Positions 42,592-51,147 of a DNA stretch of 64,000 bases are shown in pieces. The DNA is taken from NCBI RefSeq assembly GCF_001458415.1, contig NZ_CYSD01000042.1:62001-126000 (forward strand), read 5' to 3'. Positions within the stretch are counted from its first letter, which is position 1. The number at the start of each line of letters is the position of its first letter. The translations under genes were made by a program, and so were the position numbers. Under the pieces are notes generated by a model. It ran no database searches. It had not been told where the DNA came from and saw nothing but the letters and a program-made list of their open reading frames with translations. The stretch comes from Tritonibacter multivorans (lineage in GTDB: Bacteria > Pseudomonadota > Alphaproteobacteria > Rhodobacterales > Rhodobacteraceae).

Positions 42592-43095
42592 CTATCCAAC
42601 CAGTTGCAGGCGGGGGACGGCGGTGTTTTTGCGCGCAGGTCCGCTGCCTGCAGGGAAGCGGGCTGCAAAGGTGAGCCCGGCGCGGATCACATGCGGGTCC
42701 ATGGTGCCGCCCGACAGGTGCAACACGGTTTCGCGTGCGTTCGGGGTCTGGTCGCGGCGCATCTGGTGGATCAGGGTCAACAGCAGCGCCTCGTCTGCGG
42801 TGACACGTGCACGGGCGTCCAGCGCAAAGGGATCCTGGACCAGAAAACCTGCGCCGCGGCAGTCGAGCACGGCAGCCAGAAGGTTTGTCATATAATGTGC
42901 CGCTGGCAGGCCAATTGGCTCTCCCCAGCGTTCGGCCGCGATTTTCTGCGCCCGATATGGGGCGCGGGAACAGCCGCCGCGCAGCCCTGCCATCAGATGG
43001 CGGACAACGGGCAGCAGCCCTTCTTCGAACGGATCACATCCCAGTGTGCTGACCGGTTGGTCGGTGGGCGCGGGCCTTGGCTCTGTGCGGGTCAT
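42592..43095 (-). CDS. Unrecognised protein (167 aa), first of a pair
   Basis: This soluble protein begins TRTEPRPAPTDQPVSTLGCD. It has helical stretches (LLPVVRHLMAGLRGG; AAHYMTNLLAAVLDCRGAGFLVQDPF; ADEALLLTLIHQMRRDQTPNARE) and a basic tail. I find no known motif. Codon use matches neighbours. The gene lies 16 bp downstream of the next unrecognised gene, so the two form an operon. Both carry helical segments around acidic/Leu-rich repeats, but I see no homology between them. Confidence 0.6.
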   Translation of the reverse strand: MTRTEPRPAPTDQPVSTLGCDPFEEGLLPVVRHLMAGLRGGCSRAPYRAQKIAAERWGEPIGLPAAHYMTNLLAAVLDCRGAGFLVQDPFALDARARVTADEALLLTLIHQMRRDQTPNARETVLHLSGGTMDPHVIRAGLTFAARFPAGSGPARKNTAVPRLQLVG

Positions 43096-43111
43096 TTGCT
43101 GTCCTTCCGGG

Positions 43112-43666
43112 TCAATGCAGTCGGGCCGCGACCGGCGCGGTCAGGGGCGGCAGGGCCAGCGCCAGTTCGCGCATCCAAAGGGTGACCTCGCCGGTGTCGC
43201 CGCCATCGCACAGCTGGATCAGCGCGGCTTCGGCCAGACCGATCTGGCGCTGACGCAGGGCGCGCAAAGCGCCGAGGGTCAGGGCCTCTTCTTCGGTCAG
43301 ATGTTTGGCGCAGCTGGCGCAGCAGGGGGTGTTAAAGCGAAACCCACCGCGGCGGTTGCGGCGGATGGCGCGGACGGTTTTCCCAGCCAGCGTGGCCACT
43401 TGCGGGCCATTGCGCGCGTCGAACAGGTCTTCGGCCACGTCAAATGCAGCGATCCAGCCGTGGGGGTCGCCTTCGGTGATGCCGGCGAAGATAATGCGGA
43501 TGACGTTCAACGCGGCGGCGTCTGCCCAATCCGCGCCTGCCTCATGCAAGGTGCGGGGGCGCAGAGCTGAGGTCGCCAGATCGCCATCACATCCGTTAAA
43601 GACGGGGCGACGCGGCGCCACCGGGGAGGCGCTATCGAGCGATTTCTTTTTCAGTGCACGTGTCAT
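43112..43666 (-). CDS. Unrecognised Cys-containing protein (184 aa), second of a pair
   Basis: The protein starts at 43666 (TRALKKKSLDSA) and has a middle helical part (ADAAALNVIRIIFAGITEGD, AAFDVAEDLFDARNG). A compact Cys motif follows (RFNTPCCASCAKHLTEEEALTLGALRAL) that may bind a metal. It ends in a helical bundle (LAEAALIQLCDGGDTGEVTLW). I do not recognise it. An upstream extension to 43900 would overlap the folA promoter and has no fitting codon use. It is transcribed together with the gene after it. Confidence 0.6.
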   Translation of the reverse strand: MTRALKKKSLDSASPVAPRRPVFNGCDGDLATSALRPRTLHEAGADWADAAALNVIRIIFAGITEGDPHGWIAAFDVAEDLFDARNGPQVATLAGKTVRAIRRNRRGGFRFNTPCCASCAKHLTEEEALTLGALRALRQRQIGLAEAALIQLCDGGDTGEVTLWMRELALALPPLTAPVAARLH

Positions 43667-43915
43667 TGTGATCTGCCCTTTTTGCCTGCACAGCGCCCCG
43701 AGGTTGGGCGCGGATAAAACGCGGGGCCGGGCTGATCCTGTGGATGTGACTGGGCCTGATTTTTGCAATAACTGACAAAAAGAATCGGAAATAGCAAGGC
43801 GGAAGTTTCGCACCTGCGTAAATTCGGTGTGATCCCGTTTTGCGGCGCGATGCTTGCCCCGCATTGCGCCTGCCGTTAGGTACGGCGCAGCAGGCAGCAC
43901 AGAAGGGCAGAGGCC

Positions 43916-44398
43916 ATGATTTCACTGGTGGTGGCGCGGGCGCGCAATGGGGCGATTGGCAAAGACAATGACATTCCCTGGCATGCGCCCGAAGATCTGA
44001 AGGCGTTCCAGCGCGAAACGCTGGGCGGTGCCATTATTATGGGCCGCAACACTTGGGACAGCTTGCCGTTTAAGCCGTTGAAAAATCGCTTGAATATCGT
44101 GGTGTCTTCCAATTCGGATGCGGCCGAGACGGTTGTGGCGTCGGTGGAAGAGGCCATCGCGCTGGCGCGTGCAGAGGGCTATGCGCGGATCTATGGCATT
44201 GGTGGCGCCGGGATCTATCGGGCGATGTTGCCCTTGGCGGACCGTCTGGTGATCACCGAAGTGGATCTGGACATCGCAGAGGCGGATGCGTTCTTCCCGG
44301 AGTTCGACCCGGACAACTGGGAGGTGCTTGCAAAACAGCACCTGCGCAGCCAGGACCCGGCCTGTCTGATGGTCGAATACCTGCGCCGACACGCCTAA
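43916..44398 (+). CDS. folA: Dihydrofolate reductase
   Basis: This 160-residue enzyme reduces dihydrofolate to tetrahydrofolate with NADPH. Seen: MISLVVARARNGAIGKDNDIPWHAPEDLK split by substrate residues (the catalytic acidic residue in PEDL), IIMGRNTWDSLPFKPL, the NADPH-binding YGIGGAGIYRAMLPLADRL and LVITEVDLDIAEADAFFPEF. Length and motifs are standard. It is divergent from the unrecognised pair on the other strand. ThyA, which produces its substrate, is encoded about 8 kb upstream. Confidence 0.95.
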   Translation: MISLVVARARNGAIGKDNDIPWHAPEDLKAFQRETLGGAIIMGRNTWDSLPFKPLKNRLNIVVSSNSDAAETVVASVEEAIALARAEGYARIYGIGGAGIYRAMLPLADRLVITEVDLDIAEADAFFPEFDPDNWEVLAKQHLRSQDPACLMVEYLRRHA

Positions 44399-44533
44399 AC
44401 GGGGCCTAAACCTGTCCTGAACCCGGCTGAAACGGGGGGGGCTTGGGGCGAGGCGGAAAAAACTCCTCTCCGCGCAGCGCTGAGGCTTTGCGCGGGCTGA
44501 CCGCTGGTCCGGTCATAAGAGGAGCAGCTGCGT

Positions 44534-44571
44534 CTGCGCCCACGGCCTGAAAACGGTCGGATGGGGCGCAG
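44534..44571. repeat. Hairpin downstream of the cold-shock gene
   Basis: CTGCGCCC (44534-44541) pairs with GGGCGCAG (44564-44571), with an inner GGCC/GGTC pair. It lies between the convergent folA and csp genes but has no T-run, so it may stabilise the transcript ends rather than terminate. Confidence 0.45.
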
Positions 44572-44609
44572 CGAAATTTCTAATCAACTGATGAAATCAG
44601 CGATGTAAA

Positions 44610-44816
44610 TCAGAGCGGGCGAATATCCCCGGCCATTTGGCGACCATCGCGACCTTCGGTCAGCTCGTAGCCGACTTTCATATTGTCGCTCAGGCCGGTC
44701 AGACCGGAACGTTCAACCTGGCTGATGTGGACAAACACATCTTTGCCGCCTTCGTCCGGTTCAATGAAACCATACCCCTTGGTGGTGTTGAACCATTTCA
44801 CGGTGCCGCTTGGCAT
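44610..44816 (-). CDS. Cold-shock protein (CspA family)
   Basis: This is a 68-residue single-domain nucleic-acid-binding protein with both RNP motifs: RNP1 KGYGFIEPD and RNP2 VFVHISQVE. It begins SGTVKWFNTTKG. Members act as RNA chaperones in the cold or constitutively. The spacer of about 200 bp upstream is long enough for the kind of extended leader seen in cold-regulated members, but I cannot show regulation. Confidence 0.93.
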   Translation of the reverse strand: MPSGTVKWFNTTKGYGFIEPDEGGKDVFVHISQVERSGLTGLSDNMKVGYELTEGRDGRQMAGDIRPL

Positions 44817-45035
44817 GTCCCGTGTCTCCTTCTTACTTGCACTTCACTTCATGGATGCTCAATGTATCCCAGCCCAAGGTTCGCCAATGCCGCGATGCAG
44901 CGAGAAATTGTTGCACCTGCTGCGGCGTTGCCCTTGGACCATTAATACTGTGGCACGGGGTCTGAAAAAATCAAAGATTTTCCGCAGAGTTCCACCGTAA
45001 ATTGTGTGAAACTTCTCTTAAGGACAGGGAAAGAC

Positions 45036-45347
45036 ATGAAGCTTTATGGGTTGAAAACTTGTGATACCTGCCGCAAGGCGCTGAAAGTATTGAGTAATGC
45101 AGAGTTCGTGGATGTGCGCGCAGAGGGGGTGCCGGGGCCTGTTTTGGAGGCAGCGCATACCGCTTTTGGCGAGCGAATTTTGAACACGCGTTCAACCACA
45201 TGGCGAAACCTTGACGAGGAAGACCGCGCCAAGGCACCGCTGGAGTTGCTGCAGCTGCATCCGACATTAATGAAGCGCCCGCTGATTGATGTGGATGGCA
45301 CGCTCTATCTGGGATGGGGCAAGGATGTTCAGGCGGCGCTCGGCTAA
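45036..45347 (+). CDS. ArsC/Spx-family thioredoxin-fold protein (YffB-like)
   Basis: This 103-residue protein begins KLYGLKTCDTCRKALKVL, with a CxxC redox motif at the thioredoxin-fold active site. It ends TLMKRPLIDVDGTLYLGWG, the conserved RPL loop of ArsC-like proteins. The motif CDTC differs from the CxxS/CxxxxxR arrangement of true arsenate reductase, so glutathione-linked reductase or YffB-like roles are more likely. The start at 45036 follows AAGGACAGGGAAAG. A terminator follows. Confidence 0.85.
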   Translation: MKLYGLKTCDTCRKALKVLSNAEFVDVRAEGVPGPVLEAAHTAFGERILNTRSTTWRNLDEEDRAKAPLELLQLHPTLMKRPLIDVDGTLYLGWGKDVQAALG

Positions 45348-45369
45348 GGGGCGGGGCGCAGAAGACAAG

Positions 45370-45406
45370 AAAACGGCCGCGTCCCGAAAAGGGCGCGGCC
45401 GTTTTG
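45370..45406. terminator. Bidirectional terminator between ArsC-like and DoxX genes
   Basis: AAAACGGCCGCG (45370-45381) pairs with CGCGGCCGTTTT (45394-45405), with an inner CCC/GGG pair and an A/T edge on both sides. Convergent genes flank it, so it can serve both. Confidence 0.85.
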
Positions 45407-45430
45407 TGTGCGGGGGAAAGCCCGGGGGGC

Positions 45431-45967
45431 TTAGGCCGTTGCGCGCGGCGCCACACGGGCCGCAAGTGCATCCAGCGACAGCGCGCCTGCGCCTTTGAAG
45501 ACCAGCACCAGCAGCAGGAAGCTCCACATCACGCGCTGGTCGATCAAGGCAATGCTGTTGTCAAACAGCCCGCCCAGTTTGACGCCGTGGCCGGTGACGT
45601 CGACCAGAGTCTGGACCCAGATAAAGCCAATGGTGCCAAGCGCGGCAAGGCGGGTGAACAGGCCAATCAGGATCAGGAAGGGCAGCACATATTCGGCAAC
45701 TGTGCCGCCAAAGATCACCAGACGCTGGAAGATGTTCAGCTGGGTGACATCATACAGTACGGCCTCAGCCGCAGCGGGGAAGATCTGGGCAAAGGCACCG
45801 GAAGAGGGCGAGAAGATCGAGCCATCGATTTTGGTGCCCGCCGAGTTCCAGTAATAGACCAGAAGCACCGCGGCAAAAACCAGCCGGGCCAGGGTGGGGA
45901 CAGCAAGATCCGCGTGTTTGTTCAGCGTGTTAATCAGATCGGTGTAGCGGGACAGCAGGGCGTTCAT
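45431..45967 (-). CDS. DoxX-family membrane protein of the bufferin operon
   Basis: This 178-residue protein has four hydrophobic helices (LARLVFAAVLLVYYWN; FGGTVAEYVLPFLILIGLF; LAALGTIGFIWVQTLV; MWSFLLLVLVFKGAG) and belongs to the DoxX/DoxD group, whose members are redox- or quinone-linked membrane proteins. The start at 45967 overlaps the stop of the DUF2063 gene by 4 bp (ATGA). A DoxX gene is a usual last member of DUF2282/DUF692/DUF2063 operons. It may reoxidise or anchor partners, but its exact task is not known. Confidence 0.85.
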   Translation of the reverse strand: MNALLSRYTDLINTLNKHADLAVPTLARLVFAAVLLVYYWNSAGTKIDGSIFSPSSGAFAQIFPAAAEAVLYDVTQLNIFQRLVIFGGTVAEYVLPFLILIGLFTRLAALGTIGFIWVQTLVDVTGHGVKLGGLFDNSIALIDQRVMWSFLLLVLVFKGAGALSLDALAARVAPRATA

Positions 45968-46755
45968 GTCAGGTCCTGTTCGTTTGGGGCGTGGGTCAGG
46001 TGGCAAAGGGCGTGGCCGCCAAGCAGCAGCGCAAGGGTTTGGCCAAGGTCGAAATCGGGCACTTCGGTTGCGGCCTGTTCTGCAGCCGCGCCCAGCGGGG
46101 CGTGGTGCAGGCTGTCGACAAAGGTGGCCGCGCCGGGATCCAGCGGGGCGGGCTGCGGGTCAAACTCCGGGCGCAGAACAACCACGTCCTGCCCCTGTGC
46201 CTGCGGCTGCGGCGCGTCGTCATCTGTGTTGAAGCGCCAGATGTCAAAGATCGGCCAGGGGGAGCGGACCACCTGTACGGCCGGAGCTGGGATCAGCCGC
46301 GCCATCATCAGGGTTTCCGGCGCCTGCGCACCCAGCCAGTCGGGATCGATCGCTGTGGCATCCGCAGCATGGTAGCTGCGGCGAATGGCAAGCTCCAGAC
46401 GCGCCACATCGGCCAGATACCCAAGGTGGGCCAGTTGCTCCATCCCGGCCAGAAAGTCGGGGAAGTCTTCGCCATAGTGCATCATCAGCGGCGATTTCGG
46501 CGGGTGGGCGCGCAGGTAGATGCCCGCGAGCCCGTCCATATTGGCCTTGCCCAGAAGCTTGGCGATGACCGGGAATCCTTCGTGCAGGGCCTCGGTCAGC
46601 GATACGGCGACATTGTTGCGATAGACGCTGAAACGGCGCCCGGCGGGGTGGCCCTGACCGTCCAACAGCCCCTCGGGGACCGGTTGGCGGGCGTCCAGCA
46701 TGGCCTGCGTAAACGCGGCCTGAGTGATCGGCGCGGCTGTCATCTGTTCGCTCAT
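45964..46755 (-). CDS. bufC: DUF2063 partner protein of the DUF692 enzyme (BufC-like)
   Basis: This 263-residue protein has an N-terminal DUF2063 domain (AAFTQAMLDARQPVPEGL, RRFSVYRNNVAVSLTEALHEGFPVIAKLLG, FPDFLAGMEQLAHLGYLADVARLE) and a C-terminal beta-rich part. In known systems the partner protein recognises the leader of the precursor peptide and presents it to the DUF692 enzyme. It overlaps both neighbours by 4 bp, so it is translated in a chain with them. Confidence 0.9.
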   Translation of the reverse strand: MSEQMTAAPITQAAFTQAMLDARQPVPEGLLDGQGHPAGRRFSVYRNNVAVSLTEALHEGFPVIAKLLGKANMDGLAGIYLRAHPPKSPLMMHYGEDFPDFLAGMEQLAHLGYLADVARLELAIRRSYHAADATAIDPDWLGAQAPETLMMARLIPAPAVQVVRSPWPIFDIWRFNTDDDAPQPQAQGQDVVVLRPEFDPQPAPLDPGAATFVDSLHHAPLGAAAEQAATEVPDFDLGQTLALLLGGHALCHLTHAPNEQDLT

Positions 46756-47615
46756 TGCGCGGCCATGGGCAGACGTGCAAGCGCGGTGGCGGCGCGGGCG
46801 GCCTCGGATTCCAGCACGGGCCAGTCGGGCACATCGGTGTCCCATTCGACCAGCACGGGCTTGGGGCCAGCGCGGTCCAACGTATAGTCGAGAAGCGCCC
46901 AGACCGGGTCCACGACCTCGGCCCCGTGGCTGTCGATCAGCAGGGGCTTGCCGTGGTCATCGGTGTCCTCATCATGGCCGCCGAGGTGGATTTCGCCCAC
47001 CTGTTCGAGCGCGAAGGCGTCGATATAGCCCTGCGGCGAAAAGCCAAGATTGGTGGCAGAGACAAAGACATTATTGACGTCCAGCAGCAGGCCGCAGCCG
47101 GTGCGGCGGGCAACCTCGGCCAGGAAATCGGGTTCGGCCCAGGTGCTTTCCGCAAAGGCGAGGTAGCTGGAGGGGTTTTCCAAGAGCATCTGCGTCCCCG
47201 TCACCGCTTGCAGCTGGTCGATGTGATCGCAGATGCGCTGCAGCGTTGCGCCTGTGTAGGGCAGGGGCAGAAGGTCGTTGAAGAAATGGCTGTCGTGGGT
47301 GGACCAGGCGAGGTGTTCCGAAAACGACGCCGGTTTCAACCAGCCCAGCAAATGTTTCAGCCGGGCGAGGTGATCTGGGTCCAGGGGCGCTTCGCCGCCA
47401 ATAGAGAGGCCAACACCATGGACCGAGATCGGGAATTTTTCAGACAGATGGCGCAGCTGTGCCAAGGGGCGGCCGCCGTCGCCCATGTAGTTTTCGGCAT
47501 GGATTTCCAGCCAGTCTACAGACCCTGCGTCTTCCATGATCGCCGCATAATGCTGCGGCTTGTAGCCGACACCCGGTCTGGCGGGCAAATGCGAAGCTGC
47601 CTGCTGCGTGGTCAT
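46752..47615 (-). CDS. bufB: DUF692 multinuclear iron oxidase (MNIO), peptide-modifying enzyme (BufB-like)
   Basis: This is a 287-residue TIM-barrel protein of DUF692. The metal ligands characteristic of the family are visible: DWLEIHAENYMG (Glu/His), ISVHGVGLSIGG (His), FSEHLAW (His), MLLENPSSYL (Glu), LLDVNNVFVSATN (Asp/Asn), EIHLGGHDEDTD (two His) and VLVEWDTDVPDW (Glu). MNIOs use two or three iron ions and oxygen to modify cysteine residues of peptides; in bufferins they form thiooxazole-type rings. The start at 47615 has GAAGGAGG before it. A longer frame to 47912 would add unconserved sequence. Confidence 0.92.
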   Translation of the reverse strand: MTTQQAASHLPARPGVGYKPQHYAAIMEDAGSVDWLEIHAENYMGDGGRPLAQLRHLSEKFPISVHGVGLSIGGEAPLDPDHLARLKHLLGWLKPASFSEHLAWSTHDSHFFNDLLPLPYTGATLQRICDHIDQLQAVTGTQMLLENPSSYLAFAESTWAEPDFLAEVARRTGCGLLLDVNNVFVSATNLGFSPQGYIDAFALEQVGEIHLGGHDEDTDDHGKPLLIDSHGAEVVDPVWALLDYTLDRAGPKPVLVEWDTDVPDWPVLESEAARAATALARLPMAAQ

Positions 47616-47709
47616 TGTGACCTCCTTCAAATCAGATCCGGGGGGAGACGGAAGGGGTGGGGCGCGCCGGATGTGGCGCGGCCCCGAATTCATGTCCTTG
47701 GGCCGGGGC

Positions 47710-48015
47710 TTATGCCGGCAGGTCGCGCTCCAGCGGGGCGAGGGAGCCCTTGCGCTCGGTGCCGTCCGCCATTGCGGGCACGTCCATGGTTTCGCAGGTG
47801 CCTGCGGGGACGAGGGTCCAGGCGTTGCCCTGATAGTCAACGGTCGAGGTGCCCGCGCAGGTGGTGCCGGGGCCTGCGGCGCAGTCGTTGCCGCCTGCGA
47901 CAGACACGCCATAGCATTTCTCTTTGGCGGCCGCCGCGGCCTGAGTTGCGGTCATTGCGGCCAGTGCGGTTGCAACGGCGCCTGCGACTGCGAAGGTTTT
48001 CTTGGTGGTCGACAT
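47710..48015 (-). CDS. bufA: DUF2282 bufferin-type precursor peptide (BufA-like)
   Basis: This 101-residue protein has a Sec signal peptide ([20 protein letters not shown], cut in the Ala-rich run near residue 30). The mature part contains the four conserved cysteines: [11 protein letters not shown] (Cys34), GNDCAAGPG (Cys45), TTCAGTS (Cys53) and AGTCETM (Cys74). This is the DUF2282 bufferin pattern. In characterised systems the two central Cys are oxidatively cyclised and the exported peptide binds copper. The start at 48015 is 8 nt after AGGAGG; the Met at 48021 is only 2 nt after it. The bufB gene follows after 94 bp. Confidence 0.88.
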   Translation of the reverse strand: MSTTKKTFAVAGAVATALAAMTATQAAAAAKEKCYGVSVAGGNDCAAGPGTTCAGTSTVDYQGNAWTLVPAGTCETMDVPAMADGTERKGSLAPLERDLPA

Positions 48016-48190
48016 ACGCATGTCCTCCTGAGTGTTTGCGTGTCTTATCAAGTGACAGGGACACACTAACCGAGTGTTTCTGAAAGGAACATTCACGAGG
48101 TCGTGCCTCACGACCGCGTTAGGTCATGTGACCGCAAATTTGCCGATGGTTTCATGTTTTTAAGGTGATTTCCCGCCCAAGCGGAGGGGC

Positions 48191-48236
48191 TGTAACAAAA
48201 AGGCCCCCGAAATGGGGGCCAATCTGTTACAGTTTT
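48191..48236. terminator. Terminator of thrS, probably bidirectional
   Basis: GGCCCCC (48202-48208) pairs with GGGGGCC (48214-48220), extended by TGTAACA (48191-48197) and TGTTACA (48225-48231). A-rich and T-rich flanks serve either strand. It separates thrS from the bufferin operon downstream. Confidence 0.85.
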
Positions 48237-48246
48237 TCGTCGATTG

Positions 48247-50178
48247 TTACAGCAGGTCAGGGGCCGTCGCCTCGCGGGCGAGGGTGGCTGTAACATTTTC
48301 CAGGGTCTCGACCGAGGTCTGTTTCTGACCCAGACGACGCACAGAGACGGTGCGCTCTTCGACTTCGCGGTGACCGACGGCAAGAATGACCGGGACTTTG
48401 GACAGCGAATGTTCGCGGACCTTGTAGTTGATCTTCTCGTTGCGGATGTCGGCTTCGGCCTGAATGCCCGCTTTGCGCAGGGTCTCGACCACCTCGGCCA
48501 CATAGTCATCGGCATCAGATGTAATCGACGCGACAACCACCTGACGGGGGGCAAGCCAGAAGGGCAGTTTGCCTTCCCAGTTCTCGATCAGGATGCCGGT
48601 GAAGCGTTCGAGCGAGCCAAACAGCGCGCGGTGCAGCATGACAGGCGCCTGCTTTTCACCGGACTGGGTGACATAGGTCGAGCCAAAGCGTTCCGGCAGG
48701 TTGTAGTCCACCTGCAGGGTGCCGCACTGCCAGTCCCGGCCAATGGCGTCGCGCAGAACATATTCCAGTTTGGGGCCGTAGAACGCGCCTTCGCCCTCAA
48801 AGATGGTGTAGTCCATGCCGGCACGATCCAGCGCGGTTTTCAGCGCGCCTTCCGACAGATCCCAGCTCTCGTCCGAGCCAATCCGGTTTTCCGGACGGGT
48901 GGAGAGTTTGACGTGCACATCTTCAAAGCCGAAGTCTTTGTAGATCGACAGGATCAGGTCGTTCACCTTCAGACATTCGTCGGTCAGCTGTTCCGGCGTG
49001 CAATAGATATGCGCGTCGTCCTGGGTGAAGCTGCGCACGCGCAGAAGCCCGTGCAGCGCGCCCGACGGCTCGTATCGGTGGACCTTGCCAAACTCTGCGA
49101 TCTTGATCGGAAGCTCGCGGTAACTGCGCAGAGAGTGGTTGTAGATCATCATGTGACCCGGGCAGTTCATCGGCTTCAGTGCATAGTCGCGATCGTCATG
49201 CGTTTTGGCGAGGAACATATTGTCCATGTAGTTGAACCAGTGGCCCGAGGTCTCCCAGAGCTGGCGGTCCATAATGTCGGGGGTGTTGACCTCCTCATAG
49301 CCTGCGGCCTCCTGACGGCGGCGCATATAGGCAATGAGGTTCTGGAACACACGCCAGCCGGCGGGGTGCCAAAAAACGGACCCCGGCGCGTGCTCTTCAA
49401 AGTGGAACAGGTCCATTTCACGGCCCAGCTTGCGGTGGTCGCGTTTGGCGGCCTCTTCCAGCATGGTCAGATGCGCTTTGAGCTTTTCTTTGCCGGTGAA
49501 GGCGACACCGTAGATGCGCTGCAGCATCTGGCGGTCGCTGTCGCCGCGCCAGTAGGCGCCGGCCACGGACATCAGTTTGAACGCGTCACCCGGAAGCTGG
49601 CCGGTGTGCTGCAGGTGCGGGCCGCGGCAGAGGTCCTGCCAGTCGCCATGCCAATACATGCGCAGCGGCTCATCGCCCGGAATGCTTTCGATCAGCTCGA
49701 CTTTATAGGGTTCGTTGTTTTCAGTGTAGAAATCAATCGCGCGCTGACGATCCCAGACCTCGGTCCGGACGGCGTCGCGTTTGTTGATGATTTCTTTCAT
49801 CTTTTTCTCGATCACGCCGAGGTCTTCAGGGGTGAAGGGCTCGGATCGGTCGAAGTCGTAATACCAGCCATTGTCGATCACCGGGCCAATGGTGACCTTT
49901 GTGTCGGGCCAGATCTCTTGCACGGCGCGCGCCATGATATGGGCGAGGTCGTGGCGGATCAGCTCATTGGCTTGGGGTTCGTCCTTCATGGTGTGGATGG
50001 CGATGGAGGCATCGGCATCAATCGGCCACTGGAGGTCCCAGTGCTGGCCATTTACGGTGGCGGAGATCGCTTTTTTACCAAGGGAGGTCGAGATGGAGGA
50101 CGCGACGTCGGCAGGGGTGATGCCTGCGTCAAATTCGCGTGCGTTGCCATCGGGGAAGGTGAGGGAAATCTGGGCCAT
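48247..50178 (-). CDS. thrS: Threonyl-tRNA synthetase
   Basis: This 643-residue class II synthetase has an N-terminal TGS domain ([18 protein letters not shown]), an editing domain with the zinc-site HxxxH ([11 protein letters not shown]) and YDFD, then the catalytic core. Motifs visible include [41 protein letters not shown] (zinc Cys), [21 protein letters not shown], and the anticodon-binding end ([15 protein letters not shown]). All domains and the usual length are present. Confidence 0.95.
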   Translation of the reverse strand: MAQISLTFPDGNAREFDAGITPADVASSISTSLGKKAISATVNGQHWDLQWPIDADASIAIHTMKDEPQANELIRHDLAHIMARAVQEIWPDTKVTIGPVIDNGWYYDFDRSEPFTPEDLGVIEKKMKEIINKRDAVRTEVWDRQRAIDFYTENNEPYKVELIESIPGDEPLRMYWHGDWQDLCRGPHLQHTGQLPGDAFKLMSVAGAYWRGDSDRQMLQRIYGVAFTGKEKLKAHLTMLEEAAKRDHRKLGREMDLFHFEEHAPGSVFWHPAGWRVFQNLIAYMRRRQEAAGYEEVNTPDIMDRQLWETSGHWFNYMDNMFLAKTHDDRDYALKPMNCPGHMMIYNHSLRSYRELPIKIAEFGKVHRYEPSGALHGLLRVRSFTQDDAHIYCTPEQLTDECLKVNDLILSIYKDFGFEDVHVKLSTRPENRIGSDESWDLSEGALKTALDRAGMDYTIFEGEGAFYGPKLEYVLRDAIGRDWQCGTLQVDYNLPERFGSTYVTQSGEKQAPVMLHRALFGSLERFTGILIENWEGKLPFWLAPRQVVVASITSDADDYVAEVVETLRKAGIQAEADIRNEKINYKVREHSLSKVPVILAVGHREVEERTVSVRRLGQKQTSVETLENVTATLAREATAPDLL

Positions 50179-50472
50179 GTGCCTGGCTGCTCCTCGTCGG
50201 TTTGGCGCCCACTGAACGCCCGGTTGCGGGTTATTTGTGTGCGCCCTGAATGGCCAAAGGGGGCGGCGAGGTCAAGGGGCGTTGGAGAAAATGCGGTTCA
50301 AGTTTTAGCGGTTCCCGCAGGCGGTGAGGGCGGGAGCGAAGGGCCGGCCCTTCGCGCATCCCGGAGTATTTGGGGCCAAAAGAAGAAACGGGGTGGCGCA
50401 AAGCGGCCATTGTTTTGATGGGGAAACGGGTTATCTGGGGAGGATCATTGGGGCGCGGAAGCGAGGTGCGCG
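50179..50472. other. Spacer upstream of thrS with a 20-bp palindrome
   Basis: A perfect palindrome GCGAAGGGCCGGCCCTTCGC occupies 50336-50355. After it comes CCCGGAGTATTTGGGGCC, which loosely resembles the GGGGATATTTATAAAAA stretch at 21240. The thrS promoter should also lie here. No gene is supported. Confidence 0.5.
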
Positions 50473-50706
50473 ATGTTGCAGGACAAGCGGAAAGATTTGG
50501 ACAGTGAACGGCAGAAGAAGCTGTTGCAGCGGCTGGTTGAAGAGCTGAGCCGCAGTCAGCCGGATCTGTATTATCAGACAACCAGCACCATTGCGCTGTT
50601 GCTGGAGGCGCATATTCAACGCGGCGCGGGGCTGAGTTTGGAAGAGCGTGACTTGCTGCAGCCCCTGAGCAAGCGCGATATTGAACTGTTGCTGAGCCTG
50701 CATTGA
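50473..50706 (+). CDS. Small helical protein of unknown function (77 aa)
   Basis: This charged helical protein begins LQDKRKDLDSERQKKLLQRL and continues ELSRSQPDLYYQTTSTIALL. It ends LSKRDIELLLSLH. GGAAGCGAGG precedes the ATG. No motif is recognised and there is no membrane segment. It stands alone between the thrS upstream region and the convergent MAPEG gene. Helical propensity and codon use favour a real gene. Confidence 0.6.
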   Translation: MLQDKRKDLDSERQKKLLQRLVEELSRSQPDLYYQTTSTIALLLEAHIQRGAGLSLEERDLLQPLSKRDIELLLSLH

Positions 50707-50727
50707 GGCTCAGCTGTTGGGGTGGGG

Positions 50728-51135
50728 TCAGGCCGCAGGCGCAAATAGGAGCGCAAGCGCGATGGCAACAGTGCAGGCATAGCTGGCGGTGAACAGGATC
50801 GGGCGGATCGGGAAGGTCGCGAGGCCCGAAATCATGCCCGCCGCATGCAGGATGCGGATCCAGAAAAAGGCGGCGGCGGCGGTTGATGTGACCCAGGTGG
50901 ATATCCCGGCCAAATGGGCGATCAGAACAACAATGGCAAAGGGCAAAAGTGTTTCCAGCATGTTCTGATGGGCCCGGAAGGCGCGTTGCACCCAATCCCG
51001 CATGCGCCGTTGATCGGGCGGGCGGGTGAAGTCGGTGTAATCCTCCGGTTCTGAGCTGACGCCGACAATGAAAGGGATCCAGAGCGACCCTGCAAGCAGG
51101 GCCGTCAGGGTCAGGTAGAAAAGCTCCGGTGTCAT
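50728..51135 (-). CDS. MAPEG-family membrane protein
   Basis: This 135-residue protein has four hydrophobic helices and the MAPEG pattern: LFYLTLTALLAGSLWIPFIVG, then RAFRAHQNMLETLLPFAIVV, then WIRILHAAGMISG and the last helix YACTVAIALALLFAP. The AHQNMLE segment is the conserved core. Family members are glutathione-linked enzymes or transferases. It lies 12 bp downstream of the ArsR-SRPBCC gene on the same strand, so probably in one unit under its control. Confidence 0.88.
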   Translation of the reverse strand: MTPELFYLTLTALLAGSLWIPFIVGVSSEPEDYTDFTRPPDQRRMRDWVQRAFRAHQNMLETLLPFAIVVLIAHLAGISTWVTSTAAAAFFWIRILHAAGMISGLATFPIRPILFTASYACTVAIALALLFAPAA

Positions 51136-51147
51136 GCGCGCGCGCCC

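Noticed and set aside
45036-45347. A true arsenate reductase gene
   Set aside because: The active site is CDTC, lacking the Arg-rich catalytic triad of ArsC, and there are no other ars genes. It fits the YffB/Spx-like group better.
48244-50418. A 724-codon open frame on the plus strand opposite thrS
   Set aside because: It is antisense to thrS, a complete and well-conserved gene. No start signal or family motif supports it.
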